Shown in pieces: positions 10,521 through 23,012 of a DNA stretch of 64,000 nt (the first letter of the stretch is position 1; the number at the start of each line of letters is the position of its first letter). A program made the translations under genes and the position numbers. The stretch comes from Larix kaempferi. Lineage: Eukaryota; Streptophyta; Pinopsida; Pinales; Pinaceae. Under the pieces are notes generated by a model. That model did not search any database, was not told the DNA's origin, and was given only the letters and a program-made list of their open reading frames with translations. Location of the stretch: NCBI GenBank assembly GCA_027924585.1, contig BSBM01000753.1, forward strand, positions 27,988,501-28,052,500, given 5' to 3'.

Positions 10521-11356
10521 CATACTTAATTTAGGACAGGTTACCAGTTAAGTTGCACGTAACTGGACTTTCAAGTGAGCGTGCCAAAGTTGAACATGTT
10601 GCATGTTCTTTGTCCACATTCTGATGTCTATCAAGGCTTTCAGGGCCCTCTTTTTAAACTTTTTTTCATATTTTCATGCCCTACAGGGTTTGTAATAAAA
10701 TGTGCTAGCATGGTATTTTATGTAAAGGACTTGGCTTCCTAGGACTTAGCAATCAAACCAAGTATTCCAAGGAGCATTTTCAATTGTTAATTATGTTTTG
10801 CATTTTAGCAAGGCATAATTTTCGAGTTTTTCTCCTGCTCCTCCAAAGCTGGAATATCCGTCTTGGCAGTTAAGCCTTAGGAGGTTATTAAAGTTCATGT
10901 GTATGTATATGAACATGCTAGACACTAGAATAAAGTCATATGAACATGTGCTAGGTCCCCTAGGTGTTTTTTTTAAGTTTTGAGAAAATTAAATTTGCCC
11001 GTAAAATCAAGCCATTTTTCTTAATGGTTTAATTCTGAAAATTGAAAATGTAATAAAAAAGTGGTATGTGGACAAAATTTGCAATTGGAATGCTCGTTTT
11101 CTAAACCAGAGCACCCATTTAACCCATAAACCCGCTTTTCCTAATTTTTGAGTAAGTATTTATCTCCAAAATTAATATTTACTTGAAAAGGGCCAAAAAA
11201 ACCAAATAAATAGCCAAATAAGACATCATAAAGTCAATTTGAGATCCCACTGATTAAGGAAATTGATTGGATCCCAATTTCTAGTGATTCGAAATCAAAT
11301 CAAAGGGAATATTGAGCAATATTGGGATTGATTTGATTGAAGATTCATTTCCTATT
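10521..11356. other. unassigned sequence
   Basis: Nothing supportable is seen here apart from AT-rich non-coding sequence. Confidence 0.4.
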
Positions 11357-12069
11357 TGAGGGGGGCGCATTCCTATGTTAGAGGGGCGTATTTCGTGACT
11401 AGAGGGGCGCATATCTTGATTGGAGATGTGTGGCATATGTGGCAGCAAAAGGATAGAGGGCACATCTCTTTGGAGATGTGGCGCCTCTCCCTTAGTTAGT
11501 AATCAATCCAATCCCTTCACAATCTCTAGAACTCACCCTTCCTTCTCCTTGATGGCTGCCACTTGTTGAACTCGCCCTCTCTAGGCCAACTCGCCCTCTT
11601 AGGCAGCCTTTGCTATATAAGCAAGCCTCTCATTCCTCTTTGCTCTAGTTGGAGTCTTAGATTGAGAACTTGCCATTGTATCTTGTGTTTATATTTTTTA
11701 TGAGAATAAAGAGACTTTGGAGGTCAAGCTTGGTGTAGTCCCTTTGATGAGTGGATGAATGTCATGGTTTTCATTGAGGTAACATGTATTTGAGCTACTT
11801 GTTTTTCTCTTGCATCTAAATCTAGCTTATTGTAAGGATTTGTATCGATTTATAAGGAAGGTTAGGCAATAATTTTGTTGTTTTAATCTTTTATATATGT
11901 ATGTGTAGAGATCTAATCTTAGTGTTTCATTTGTTTATGAGCACTTTTAATTTGATTTCTTATATGTCTATTTCTAGATTTAATCTTGTGTGTTCAAGTT
12001 GATGTGAATTGCAGGTTATCTCAAGTGGATTAGTGGAGGATCTTGCTTGCTTCCTTCATTTTTCTAACA
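11357..12069 (+). mobile_element. candidate solo LTR
   Basis: The block begins TGAGGGGGGCG and ends TTCTAACA. CTATT lies on both sides (11352-11356 and 12070-12074) as a possible 5-bp target duplication. Inside, a TATA box TATATAA at 11614-11620 is followed about 90 bases later by AATAAA at 11705-11710, the U3-R-U5 order of a plant LTR. The promoter and polyadenylation signals are clear; the outer boundaries could be coincidental. Confidence 0.5.
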
Positions 12070-12074
12070 CTATT

Positions 12075-14229
12075 TTGCAGACATAGTCCCTCGGTTCTCC
12101 ACCGGCAGGCTCCGAAGCCTCTTCTCAAAAAAGCTCTTTCTTATCTCCCTCTCTCATTCATCCCCTTTCTTGTTCCAGTTTCTTTATGCAAATAGAATAA
12201 TAGATCTATGCATCATTGTTTTAATCAAAAGTAGATCTAGTGTTTTCTTTGCTTAAGATCTAGTTTATTTTACAAGCTTTTATCATTCTTACTCTAGATC
12301 TTGTTATTTAAGCATTTTCAAAGTTGTTATAATCGTTTATCTTAAAACTTGAAGTAGAATGCTTAATACTAAATTTAAATCTAAATCTAGCAATTAGAGT
12401 GCTCAAATTTGCTTGCCATCTTAACCGAGGCAAGCAAAGATCCCATTGAACTAGCTTTTTAGCTTGTTTCAATGGTTCATTCTTGCTTTCCTTTTTGTTC
12501 TTAACACTTAGAATTTTTCCAGTAATTTTCGTTGGCTGTCCCAAAGCATTTTCTAAGTGTTTTGGGGCGTTTTTTACTAACATTTTCTCACTGTTTTGCA
12601 GCATTTCATGAGCAGGTAGGAGGAAACTCTGGCCGATTTTCGGTAAATTTGACCATCCGGAGCACCCCGAATCCATTCCCCTTCAACAGGATACTTGTTA
12701 TGTGAAATTTGTAAGCCTTTGAGTCCATTTCTACAAGGACCAAGGCACTTCTCTTTGCATTGTAAAAAAGAATAAACAAGAGCACGTGGACTACCCAGCG
12801 CCCACACCCCATCCCCCCAGGGGGAATCTGTGTCGACTCCAATTTTTGTGGTTTGAATTTTTTAGTTTAGATTTATTTTTTCGCAACTAATAAAATCAAC
12901 ATAGAAATAAAACTAACCTTGTTGGATCCGTTTCAACGACGGGCCACAAGTGCACTCAGGACTTAGTTTTTTCACATTTTTTAACAATTTCTTATTTCTG
13001 ACTAATGTTGTCCTTGCTCTCCCGAAGTACGGTGCCACGGAAAGAGCTTGCTCGAGTACTGGAGTTCGGCCGAAAAAGAGACTCTTGGAGTAGATCAACC
13101 AATTAAAAAATCCTAAAAATTTTCAATAAAATAAACCAACACTTATCTTCCCGTATGCTCTCGACCGCTGCAACTCAGTCTGATCAGTTGGTCAACCAAA
13201 AAGGGAGGTAAGCATTAGTGTAATAGGAAAATCAAAACAAGCTTAACTTCGAGAACTCAGGAGAACTCAGGAGGTTGCGAAGGGTGAATACTATAGAGTC
13301 AAGGGGATACTATAAGCAAGTTATGCTTTGCCTCGTTGGACACTTGGTAAAGCCGTTATAGCACTCAGTTCAAGAGGTTAAGTTTAGTTGGCCAAACCCT
13401 CAATTAACCCACTCCTTTAATTCCCATTAATAAATCTTAAAATTTACCAACTGAGCCACTTGCAATACTTACACGACACAACAAAGCACTCCAAAGCACT
13501 TTTCATTTTTGCATTTGTTTATTTCAGGCACTGGTCTATTTTTGCTTACTTCATGGAGCTTATCTATGTTTATGCAAATATGATGATGGTGTATGTAATA
13601 TACTATTGATCTCTTGATATCATTATTGTCGTTAATGTTAGAAATTTTAAAGTTAACTCCTAGATTAATTGTTTTTCTGTTTCATAGATTAAACATCATA
13701 GATTTTTATTTTTATTAGGGTGCACCCCTCTTGGCTTCGCTAGGAGTAAGCCTAGACGGAGGAGTTAAGTTTTGAGTGACAACTCTTAACTTTGACTTGC
13801 ACCCAAGGCCACACTAAGCGGCTTGAAGATTTATGCTGCACTCCCCCCTAGGTGTGCATCCAAGTGGCAACAGGACATACAAATGCTATTATCCATATGC
13901 CATTTTTTGGATTACTGTTCAATCCTAGGCTATGTATTATATTGGATCTTATATTCTATTGGGTATATTAAGAAGCCACCATTCCAACAGAATGACTCTG
14001 GGGCTCTTCGTGCTAAAAGGAGGTTGTTCTCTCTCCCAACTAAGATTTTTCTTGATGTTGATCTCACTAGATCCTAGGTTGCGGAGTTGAAACGCTCCAA
14101 GGAGCTAGTTGTAGTTGCATGACAAACAGACAAATGGGCAGTCATTCGTAACCTTCGGGCCATCATTTGAGATTCCCTGCCCCTTAGGTATTCTCGGCCT
14201 AGGTTCTCTAAATAACTAGCCCGTTGGAG
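12075..14229. other. unassigned sequence before LINE 1
   Basis: Only short open frames without recognisable motifs are present. A hairpin with AGTTAAG/CTTAACT arms lies near 13762-13793, and an imperfect duplication GAGAACTCAG occurs at 13252-13271. This may include the 5' UTR of LINE 1. Confidence 0.35.
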
Positions 14230-14242
14230 GAGACGGCAAGGC

Positions 14243-15043
14243 GTGGGGCTTTCAGTGGGATGTTGGAATGGGAATGGGTCATTTTGGTCTTCACTCAGCA
14301 TGCTACATGATGCTCTTGGTTCATTGGACCTCCTTTTTATCACTGAAACCCATGAGAGTCATGTCCGACCACTTTCGGACATTGCAGGTTATTACTCATT
14401 TTCAGCTTGTCGTCAGGAAACTCGATCTTCAAGAGGGGTTCGAGGCTCAGGTTGTGTAGCATGCTTAGTGAGAGACTCTCTTCGGGGTACAACTTATTTG
14501 GTAGCAGGAGATGAGTTCTCCAAGTTCATGTGGGTTCGGTTCTGCAGAATACCCCCTCTCCTCAGGGACATCTATATGGCAGTTTGTTACTTTCCCTAGA
14601 CCTTGTCTCACTTTGTTATACATGGCAAGTGCGACGGTGACCCATAGTTGGGTCTATACTTTGACATCATTCAGTATTTTGCAGTGGGGGATGTCATCAT
14701 ATTGGGTGACTTTAATGTCTGCATCGATGCCCTCAAAGTTCCCCTTCATGACCACTCTAAGGATGTCTTATGTGTTCAGGAGATCAACCCAGCTTCAGTT
14801 GGATTTCACAGATCGTCAGATGATGCTTTGGGGCCCCTCATAGGGTATAACAGGCACCTCCTGAGGCTTGAAGAATCCCATGAGCTACTGATCCTTAATG
14901 ACGTCCCTTATTTCTCGGCCTCCCATTCCTTCACTTGTCAACCTCATGGTGGTGTCCAGAGTATGGTGGATTATGTCCTACCCAAGCCAAGACCTACTCC
15001 CCTTCATCCATCATTTCTTAGTAACCCCCATCCCCTTCGTTGA
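14243..15043 (+). pseudogene. LINE 1 AP-endonuclease domain
   Basis: The first frame gives SVGCWNGNGSF (usual WN.RG), LLFITETHES with the catalytic Glu, and the core strand DIYMAVCYFP. After a frameshift near 14600, a second frame gives VIILGDFNVCIDALK with the conserved GDFN, then FTCQPHGG--SMVDYVL (usual SVVDYVL). These are the recognised motifs of the exonuclease-endonuclease-phosphatase fold that nicks target DNA. The frameshift makes it inactive. Confidence 0.8.
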
Positions 15044-15261
15044 ATACTTCCCTTATCCACTCCCCTAAAGAAATTTGGTGTACCATCTTGATCCAAACTC
15101 TCTGTTTTCCCACACTTCTTCCCTCTACCATATCCCAAGGTAACCCCTTATCTAGGTTACCTCCCCCGCCCTCTTGCCATTTATTCACTCCCCACGACAT
15201 CCGAGAGGCTATTTGGGTCATGAGTTCCAGTAGAGTAGTGTATGAGGAGGGGTTCTAGGCT

Positions 15262-16190
15262 AAACTCTTCAAGCATGGTCTCCGCGCACTAGATTGCCAC
15301 TTGGTCGACCTATTTAACCAAATGGTTTGTTCAAGGTGGCCACATCATATTATTCACCCAATCCATAAAACAGGCCTTAGCACAGATCCCAACAACTACA
15401 GAATGACCATGGTTGGCCACACCTTCTCCAAACTATATGTTATAGTCGTCTATATGCATCTTTCTGTGGAGCTTGAGCGAAGACAACTCATGGCTAAAGG
15501 ACAAAGTGGATTCAAACCGGCACACCAAACCATCGATCACATTCTTACAATTAAAGCCATCATTAAGGAGGCACGCCATCGATCTTCGAAAGTCTACCGT
15601 TGCTTTGTAGACTTTCGAAAGGCATTCGACTCTGTCCCCAAAGTAGCATTATTCCACAGGCTTAAGAGACATTGGCATTTCCTAGACCCTTTTGGTTGCC
15701 ATTATGAGATTATAAGATTTGGTGCTTGATTGTCTTTGTACAACCCACGAGATTTCATACTTCATCAGGAGTACCATTGGTGTTTAGCATGGGTGCCCAC
15801 TGTCTCCCACTTTATTTGGGATCTACATCGATGAGTTAGAGTCCGTCTTACAAGAGCACATTTAGGATGGAGATGGATGCCTTCACCACTAGGTCTTAAT
15901 CTCTATCCTCCTCTTCGTTGATGATGTGATCCTCTTAGCCTCATCCCGGGAGGGGCTATAGCGGCAGTTGGATGCCTTTTCCCTCTTTTGCAATCTTCGT
16001 CAGTTGACAGTCAACTTGGGTAAAACCAAGGTCATGATCTTCAACGGGTCGAAGAGGCTCCTCACTGATCTTCATTTCTTCTTTAGAGGTGAGGAGATTG
16101 AGGTCACAAACACCTATACCTACTTAGGGGTGCAGTTCATAGGACCTCGTTTTAGTCTACGGCATGCCCTCCATCCTTGAGTCAACAAAG
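15262..16190 (+). pseudogene. LINE 1 reverse transcriptase domain
   Basis: The fingers motif HHIIHPIHKTGLSTDPNNYR is followed by GQSGFKPAHQTIDHI, then motif A CFVDFRKAFDSV with the catalytic Asp. After a frameshift near 15720 comes HGCPLSPTLFGIYIDEL, then the catalytic box LLFVDDVILLA (about 15905-15940), and then LTVNLGKTKVM and NTYTYLGVQF. Several stops interrupt it. The motifs and their order are unmistakable; the copy is dead. Confidence 0.85.
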
Positions 16191-16618
16191 GGTACGATTC
16201 TTGGCCCTTCTCAAGAGACCGTGCTTCAAACACCATTTTCAGGACATCTCATCCAAGATGTTTCACATGGATACTCTCATCTGACCCACAGTCCTCTATG
16301 GATTAGAGGTTTGACGACCTTGCCTTCTAGAATGTGATTGGGCCTTAGCATAGAGAGTGCAAATCCTCCTCCTCCGTCACATCATCAAATGCAAACAATC
16401 AGTACCTCAGTCCAATATACTTGCAGAGTTCGATGCCCAACCTTTTCGACTAGAGGCTATATTCAGTCTTGTCTCTCTCTTACACCACCTTCAGAGCTTT
16501 GCTGACTCGATGAAGGGGCGAGATCGATACCCTTATTTGGCCTATCTCTCTTCAGAGTCCATCGCCTCAGCTAGCCCTTCTAGCTGTACCAAGTGTTAGT
16601 ATTACGATGGATCGACTT

Positions 16619-17765
16619 TGTAGAAATTTCACTTCTCTTACAGGATTTCAAGTTAACTCAGATTAACAATGTTTAATAAACCATCTCATTCAACCATAGA
16701 TAGTTGAAAACGAAATTTCACTCATAAACATATCTGAACTGGAAGCACAAAAGAAATACTACCAAAATACTGAGAACAGAAAGAACATAACAGCCATACA
16801 CATAAAATTTCAGACTCAGATATTTTAGCCAAAATGGCCCAGGGAAAACCCCAAAGGGAAAAATTGTGAGAGAGATATTTTATTAATTTCTTCTTCAATA
16901 AAATGTACAGCAGAATTTTAATAGTAACAAGCACAACTTATCTCAACCAGCAAAATTAACAGGTAGCCTTGAATTCTCTGCAAGAATCTGCCTCGAATTC
17001 TGTGCATATATTTCTGGAAATTGTGCCCTTCTCAAGCAACACAAAGCTGTACGGACAGCTACTCGATTTCAGTGCCAAACTCAATTTTCTGCCTCGAAAT
17101 TCGTGCCCAACAAAACAACACAGAAATTACTTTTCTGCCTCAAAAATCGTGCCTTGATTTTCATGCACTGTACGGAACAATACAGACAATACGAAACTAT
17201 ACGGACAGTACGGAATTAATTTTTTGTACTTGTCTCGAAATTCGTGCCTCTACTTGAAAATATGTGCCACTGTTTTCTTCTAAAAAATCGTGCCCAGAAC
17301 TGTTGTACGGTCTTGGAAACCGTGTTGTGCCTAGCTTCTACCTCAGACAGCCACTTTCTCTCTCTCAAACTCCAACTGGAACTTGCTTTCCAATTCTCTT
17401 GGAATATCTCCACTTTTCCAACTCTCCTGGAATGTGTGCAAATGAAGGAATGGGGTGCCTTATTTCTTGTTTTTCCCTTGTCTTTTCACTTCACCTTCTT
17501 GGGGTAGCAGAAAGGACACTAGATCAAGGGCCCACATTTAATCTAGTTTTTTCTCATCAATGGATGAGAAAAGTCACTTTTCTCTCCATTAAATATTTTC
17601 TCTCTCAACCACAACTTAAATAAATTGAAAAGTCATTTTATAACTCTAAAGTGACATTAATTACTTTTCTCAAGCAATTAACGCAAGGGTTATGTACTTT
17701 GTCCCCTTTTTAGTGACTTAGGCAAAAGTCACTAGGGGAACACTTCCTTGGTACAAATTTCAACA
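16619..17765 (-). mobile_element. solo LTR, family X, copy 1
   Basis: On the minus strand this runs from TGTTGAAATTTGTACC to GAAATTTCTACA. It is flanked by GACTT (16614-16618) and AACTT (17766-17770), a 5-bp duplication with one change. Removing it rejoins LINE 1 coding as RWIDFLHLDI. Copy 2, at 21784-22948, shares both ends and the internal architecture. The interior carries a degenerate repeated module around GCAC--AATTCGAGGC. No internal coding region is attached. Confidence 0.88.
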
Positions 17766-17770
17766 AACTT

Positions 17771-18307
17771 CCTCCATTTAGATATTCCTTAGACACGCCT
17801 AGACACCTCTTACCTACCAAAGAGTTGAACAAGATCACCAGAGACGACATTTACAGACAATTTATACAAGTCACTTGGATCAACCCTATGGGCAGGTTAC
17901 GTCCAAAGATGGCCTTCTATGGGGTGCACTTCATGGATCTAAGGGACAGTTTCATTGTTCGACCCCATTACACACTCCGACTTTGGGCACATGCTCTTCG
18001 TATTCCTTTAGGCCAGTTCAAAGTGGGTTCTCATTGTCTCAGGGTAGACAGACCCCCATATTGACTAATTAGATAGGATCTTCCAGGTATGTCACCTTCG
18101 AGAGTTGAGACCGAGAAGCACTTCATTTTTTGGTGCCCTCTCTACTACAAGACCCGCGGGCGATTCCATTGTCTTTTCCAGGACCTTCTTCTCACAGAGC
18201 TTCAGACTTTGACCAGCTTCTTCAAATACCTTGACGAGAGATGTCTCGCCTTGTACTTGCAGGAGGCCCTTCGGCTTCGCTCCTCCACCCTCCAGCAACA
18301 GTCCTAG
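17771..18307 (+). pseudogene. LINE 1 C-terminal region with Cys/His motif
   Basis: Beyond the inserted LTR, coding resumes with RWIDFLHLDI (joined across the insertion), LNKITRDDIYRQF and FIVRPHYTLRLWAHALRIPL. A final frame has ETEKHFIFWCPLYYKTRGRF, which resembles the zf-RVT Cys/His region at the end of plant LINE proteins. Frame breaks lie near 17822 and 18075. Confidence 0.7.
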
Positions 18308-18489
18308 TCAGGACTAGCCTCCACTCAATATATTACTTCCTTCTTTTCGGTGCTTCCTTCCTCTAGAGGCATCAAGCGATAGGTGGATGGTGATACCTTT
18401 GACCATGGATCATTTAGAACACGAAGGACCACCTCCACTTCCGCACAAAACTAGCGACGAGACCAGTAGTGACCCTTAGCGTAGGGAAG

Positions 18490-20586
18490 GATCAAGTAAA
18501 GGGTTAGGAATGCTAGCTTTATACATTAATATAAGAGGGTTGGACTCCCCTAAAAAAACCTATACCTAAAGCATCTCTGTAAGATTCACAAGCCGAACAT
18601 TATTATGATTAAAGAAACTTTGCTAGATGTAGAACATTCCAAATTTATTCTAGCTTCCTTTTAAAAGATTGTGAATTTATAGGGGTTAATTCTCGTGGTA
18701 GATCAAGGGAAATAATTTCTAGGTGGAACTCATCTCTATGGCCATTGGCTACTTAACTACCCTTTGGTCCCTATAGGAATATAGATAGTGCTAAAAATTT
18801 GCAATCTGTCAAAAACCTCTCCCTGATCAACATTTATGGTCCTTATAATGACAAGAAAGATTATTGGGATATTACTTTTCTAGGGATTGTCTTAAAGAGG
18901 AATATATTATTTTAGGATGGGATCTAAACTTTGTAACTGAAATAGTTGAGTCTAGGTTGAAGCGACTAGAATAGACCCCTTACCAAAAAATCTTCACAGT
19001 ATTGAGGCAGGACGATGTGATATTCAGCCTATAAAGCTTGTGCCAACTTGGAAGAATCAAAGGATAGGGAAAGATGGAATATTCAAGAAATTGGATACAT
19101 TTTTGGTATCATAAAAGTTATTAGCAAACTCAAATACAATTAGAAGTTGGGCAGGTAGGACTTTTATGCCATTGCCCAATCTTCCTTCAGGTGGAGAAAG
19201 ATGAAAATGAGCCTCCTAGACCTTATAAATTCAATCCAATTTGGCTAGAAGATGAGGATTTTACTAAAATTGTAAAGGGGTAGTGGAGACATATCGATAA
19301 TTATGTACAAGAGGTTGCAATGTATCAATTTGTAGAAAATTTAAGAAGAATCAAGAAAGCAACGTTATCATGGGCCAAGGAAAAATATTGGACTTCAAAA
19401 GACAGACTTTCTAACATGGAGGAAAAGATTAATCAATTGTATGAGCAAAATGATGACAAGGGGTTTTTCTCGTCATATGAGAGAAATCTATTCAATCTTT
19501 ATGAGGATAGGAAAAGAGAGTTGATGGGTTGGGAAGACTCTAAATGGAGGATGAAAAGCAGAGCTTTATGGTTGGCACAAGGTGATTCTTCCAATGTTAT
19601 GCTAATCAAAGGAAAAACACCTACCAATTTGGGTAATGCAGATGGAAATTGTAAGGACAACAAGAAGATGCAGGGAGATAGAATATATAGTGGTCTCCCA
19701 TTTTCGAAAATTATACAATGAACCAGAATGGCAGAAAGGGAAAACATAGCAAAAATAATCAAGATGGCCCTCTTTTCCAAGATTCATTAGGGAAGAAGCA
19801 AGTGAAACATTAATGTCCAAAATTTCCAAGGCATAACTAAAATCAGTGATTGAGTACTTTCAAAAGGATAAAAATCTGGGTTAAGATGGATGGACCATAG
19901 ATTTATACCTAGGATTTTATGATTTAATGGAGGACCTAGTCAAATTAGTTGAAGAATCCAGGTTGTCAAGGCAAGTTCTTTGGACTATAAATTCCACTTT
20001 CATAGCTCTACTTCCTAAAAAAGACAATCTAAAATCTTTTGAGGAATTTTCTCCTTGTAATGTTCTCAATAAAATCATTTCAAAAGTCATTTTGTCAAGG
20101 CTGAAAGGAGCTTTCTCAAACACCATCTCAAAAGAGCAATTCAGTTTCCTAAGGAATAGGCAAATCCACGAGGCTATTGGGGTAGCACAAGAAGCTTTAG
20201 AGTCTATTCAAACAAAAAAGACTCAAGTTATGGTGATAAACATGGATCTCTCCAAGGCTTATGATAGAATAAACTGGCTATACATTCAGTTAATACCTAT
20301 TCATATAGGGTGCAGTGTACCTTTTGTAAATTGGATAATGGGTTGCCTCAAATCAATCTCCTTCTCTGTGTTGATCAATGGGTTAACCGCTAGCTTTCTC
20401 AATCCCATTAGAGGGGGCTCTAATAGGGATGTCTGTTGCCACCTCTTTTATTTCTCATAGTCATAGAAGGCTTGAGCAGAATCATAAAAGAGGCAATCAA
20501 GAATAAGTTGTAAAAGGAATAAAAATTGGAAAAGGAATGGCATTGTCCCACTTGCTTTTTGTTGTTGATGTCTTGCTATTTGGGAA
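18490..20586 (+). mobile_element. LINE 2, 5' part (endonuclease to reverse transcriptase)
   Basis: Coding resembles the endonuclease of plant LINEs from about 18520 (INIRGLDSP, MIKETLLDVEHS, LINIYGPYNDKKDYW, ILGWDLNFV). The pre-RT region follows at 19185-19720 (PYKFNPIWLEDEDF, SRALWLAQGDSSN), then reverse transcriptase at 19927-20580. The last motif before the break is the catalytic box reading HLLFVVDVLLFGN (usual FVDD). The coding continues at 42761, so copia A and everything inside it was inserted here. Multiple stops and frameshifts show that the copy is inactive. Confidence 0.85.
19927..20580 (+). pseudogene. LINE 2 reverse transcriptase domain
   Basis: Motifs in order are STFIALLPKKDNLKSFEEF, NVLNKIISKVILSRLKG, ISKEQFSFLRNRQIHEAI, motif A VINMDLSKAYDRINW, FVNWIMGCLKSISFSVLING and a degraded RGG-. 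A short stretch then reads HLLFVVDVLLFG. The FVDD box has lost its second Asp (VVDV). The frame is open for 177 residues from 19927 and then shifts near 20440. Confidence 0.85.
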
Positions 20587-20852
20587 TGTTGGAGATAATG
20601 GTCATATTTAGAACTTAGGTGTATTAGGACTCAGACTAGACATAAATAATAAAGTCCCACTAACAAATTGATGTAATGAAATATTTAACATAGTAATTAA
20701 TGTAGTGATCATTAGTTAGGTATTTGGGAGTCACATAAGGTAGTCTTCTCTTACTACGTGATGAGACATTGTATCATCTAATGAATGAATGAATCCACTC
20801 TTTCTCATTATTATGTGTATTATTGTCCACACTTGTATGTGTAAATCTCAGA
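20587..20852 (+). mobile_element. copia A 5' LTR
   Basis: A 266-bp LTR from TGTTGGAGATAATGG to AAATCTCAGA, ending directly at the primer-binding site. Its second half (GACATTGTATCAT--AATGAATGAATGAATCCAC) is matched closely at 42660-42760, and its first 40 bases are matched at 29859. Confidence 0.85.
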
Positions 20853-20864
20853 TGGTATCAAAGC
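20853..20864 (+). promoter_or_regulatory. copia A primer-binding site
   Basis: TGGTATCAAAGC differs at one base from the common plant copia site TGGTATCAGAGC, complementary to the 3' end of initiator tRNA-Met. Confidence 0.8.
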
Positions 20865-21783
20865 CATAATGAGGAGAAGTGGAGCAAACGGGTGACGACG
20901 CCGGGGGACTACTATAACAAAAGAAGGCATTGAGGAACTACAATATTACACACAAGTGTACATAAGATAAAGAGGGCAAGCCAAGTCCAAGTTGAGGAAG
21001 GAGTATTAGTATCAAATGAAGTTATTATAGGGATGCCACCCAATATGTCACCTGCATGAGAGAAAAAGAGCACAATCTAAGTAAAATCCAAGTGCTAATG
21101 AAAACATATGACGGGAAGTAAATTGAATAAAGCATAAAGAATCTTGGCTAGAGCCACCAGAAATTGAACTACTAGTTGCGACCAAAGTTCATGCCTTGCG
21201 TGAATTCCATCTAACTGTGAGAGGTGTAGCCATAATGTGAAGCTATTGTGTTGTGTGAGTTGCCATCAGCAAACAAGAGGAGTGTTGTGTTTTGGTTAAC
21301 AATATAAACAAACAAACTATTGTTTAAAAGGAGTCGCCATTCTGAGAATAAAGTGGTTGTCAAAGAAGAACAATCGATCTAGTCGGGTCAAAGTTGTTGT
21401 TTAAGAAGGCATCTTATGTAAATTTGTGAAATTGATTTGCCAAAGCCGACGAATAGGCGTAAGCTACTATGTGAATAGAAATTCGAAGAGCCACTTGCAA
21501 AAGAATTGAGTAATTGCTCACGAAGATATAAGCCACAGTGAAGGTGAAGTGTAAAGCATTGGTATGCTAGTTTGGTGGGTCCACTAGCCTATAGTTGAGC
21601 ATAAAAAATTATAACAAAGGGCTACCATTACCAGTTAGCACGTGGGGCAGAATTCAACTTAGTGAAGAATATAAATAATGTGTGTCTAGAAAATTAAGAG
21701 AAGTCTATATTTTACATTAATTTCAAAGAAAACTGAATTATGAAGAAGGTTTGATGCAATTTGAATGAAAATATAGTACCATT
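20865..21783 (+). other. copia A untranslated leader
   Basis: No open frame of note. It is interrupted at its right end by solo LTR X2 and continues at 22954-23012 to the gag start. Confidence 0.55.
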
Positions 21784-22948
21784 TGTTGAAATTGTACCTA
21801 GGAAGTGTTTTCATAGTCATTTTATGCCTAAGTAATTAATGAGGGAAAAAGGGACATGACCCTTGTATTAATTGTTTGAGATGAGCAATTAATTCACTTT
21901 ATTATTATAAAGTGACTTTTGGTTTATTTAAGTGGTAGGTGAATGAATTTAATTTATGGAGAGAATTATGAGCATTTATTCTCATCCATTGATCTAATCT
22001 ATTGTGGACCCTTGGATTAGATGACTCTTCAGTTATCCTTGAGAGGCAAACCAAAAGACAAGAATTTTGAATTAAATTGGCTTTCCCTCTTTCATTTGTC
22101 AATAATCCAAGAGAGTTGGAGAAGTCGAGCTCATGAGAGAGAGCAGCAGCACGAATCCCAAGACAGTTCCGTACAGCTGAGTTTGAGGGCATATTTTCTA
22201 GGTGAGAGACTGACACGAAAATCGAGGCAGCTTCACCAGTTAACCAGCAGCATGACTGGCACATTTTCCTGAGTTTGACTGGCACAGAGTTCGAGGATAA
22301 ACACAGCTGAATTTTATTCCTGCTGTCAGCACAAAAATCAAGGTGTTAGGCACACTGTTCGAGGAGTGTACTGTGGCTCGAATTTTGAGGAAAACAGCAC
22401 AGCATTTAATGCTGGCCGTACTGCATTTATTGCAGCAGTAGTGCACAGAATTTGAGGAGATTTCTGCTGTAGCAGTGGGCACATAATCCAAGCTGACGAC
22501 CATACTGTCCTGTGTGAAGCAGTCAGTACAGAACTCAGCGTGAAGTTCAGAGGCAGCTGAGTGCACTGAAATCGAGGCAGTCCTGGCACTGTTTCAGAGG
22601 CTGAAATTTGTCTTCAGAGGGTTGAGATAAGTGGTCTCACATTTATTTGCTGTACATTTCCATTTTTAAAGAATAAATAAAATACTCTCACTCTCTCTCA
22701 CAGGTTTTCCTAGTTGGGGTTTTGCCTGGGCCATTTTGGCTAAAATTCTTATGTCTGAAATTTCATGAGATGACTGTGTTTTTCTGCTCTAAATTTATTG
22801 CGGTAGAACTTCTTAGTGTGCTTTAAGTTCAGATGGTTCATGATAAAGAATTTAATTTGCAGCAGTTGGTGGAATTAGATTTAATATTGAACTGACATCT
22901 GTGCATAGCTTAAACTTTAAAGTCAGTTTGAGAGTTGGAATTTCTACA
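21784..22948 (+). mobile_element. solo LTR, family X, copy 2
   Basis: An 1,165-bp block from TGTTGAAATTG to AATTTCTACA, flanked by exact 5-bp duplications CCATT (21779-21783 and 22949-22953). It matches X copy 1 in the opposite orientation at both ends and inside. It carries the palindromic region TTCACTTTA--TAAAGTGAC at 21893-21916. At least seven degenerate copies of a GCAC--AATTCGAGG module lie between about 22180 and 22590. Confidence 0.9.
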
Positions 22949-23012
22949 CCATTTTGATTTTGTGGCATAGTACAAAGTTCTAGAACTATTTGGTGTTATT
23001 AAATTTTAAATT

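Larger units (their letters stand above)
14230..18310 (+). mobile_element. LINE 1 (non-LTR retrotransposon), decayed
   Basis: One ORF2-like coding region runs left to right: AP-endonuclease 14243-15043, reverse transcriptase 15262-16190, a connection region 16300-16618 and a C-terminal Cys/His region 17771-18307. It is broken by frameshifts and stops and split by the X solo LTR at 16619-17765. The right end and any poly-A tail are not clear; LINE 2 begins soon after. No target duplication was found. The domain order is that of plant endonuclease-bearing LINEs. Confidence 0.85.

Noticed and set aside
12308-12842. Minus-strand frames of 76-122 residues
   Set aside because: No motif and mutually overlapping; typical chance frames in non-coding sequence.
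16619-22948. The two X LTRs as the LTR pair of one element
   Set aside because: They lie in opposite orientations and each has its own target duplication (GACTT/AACTT and CCATT/CCATT).
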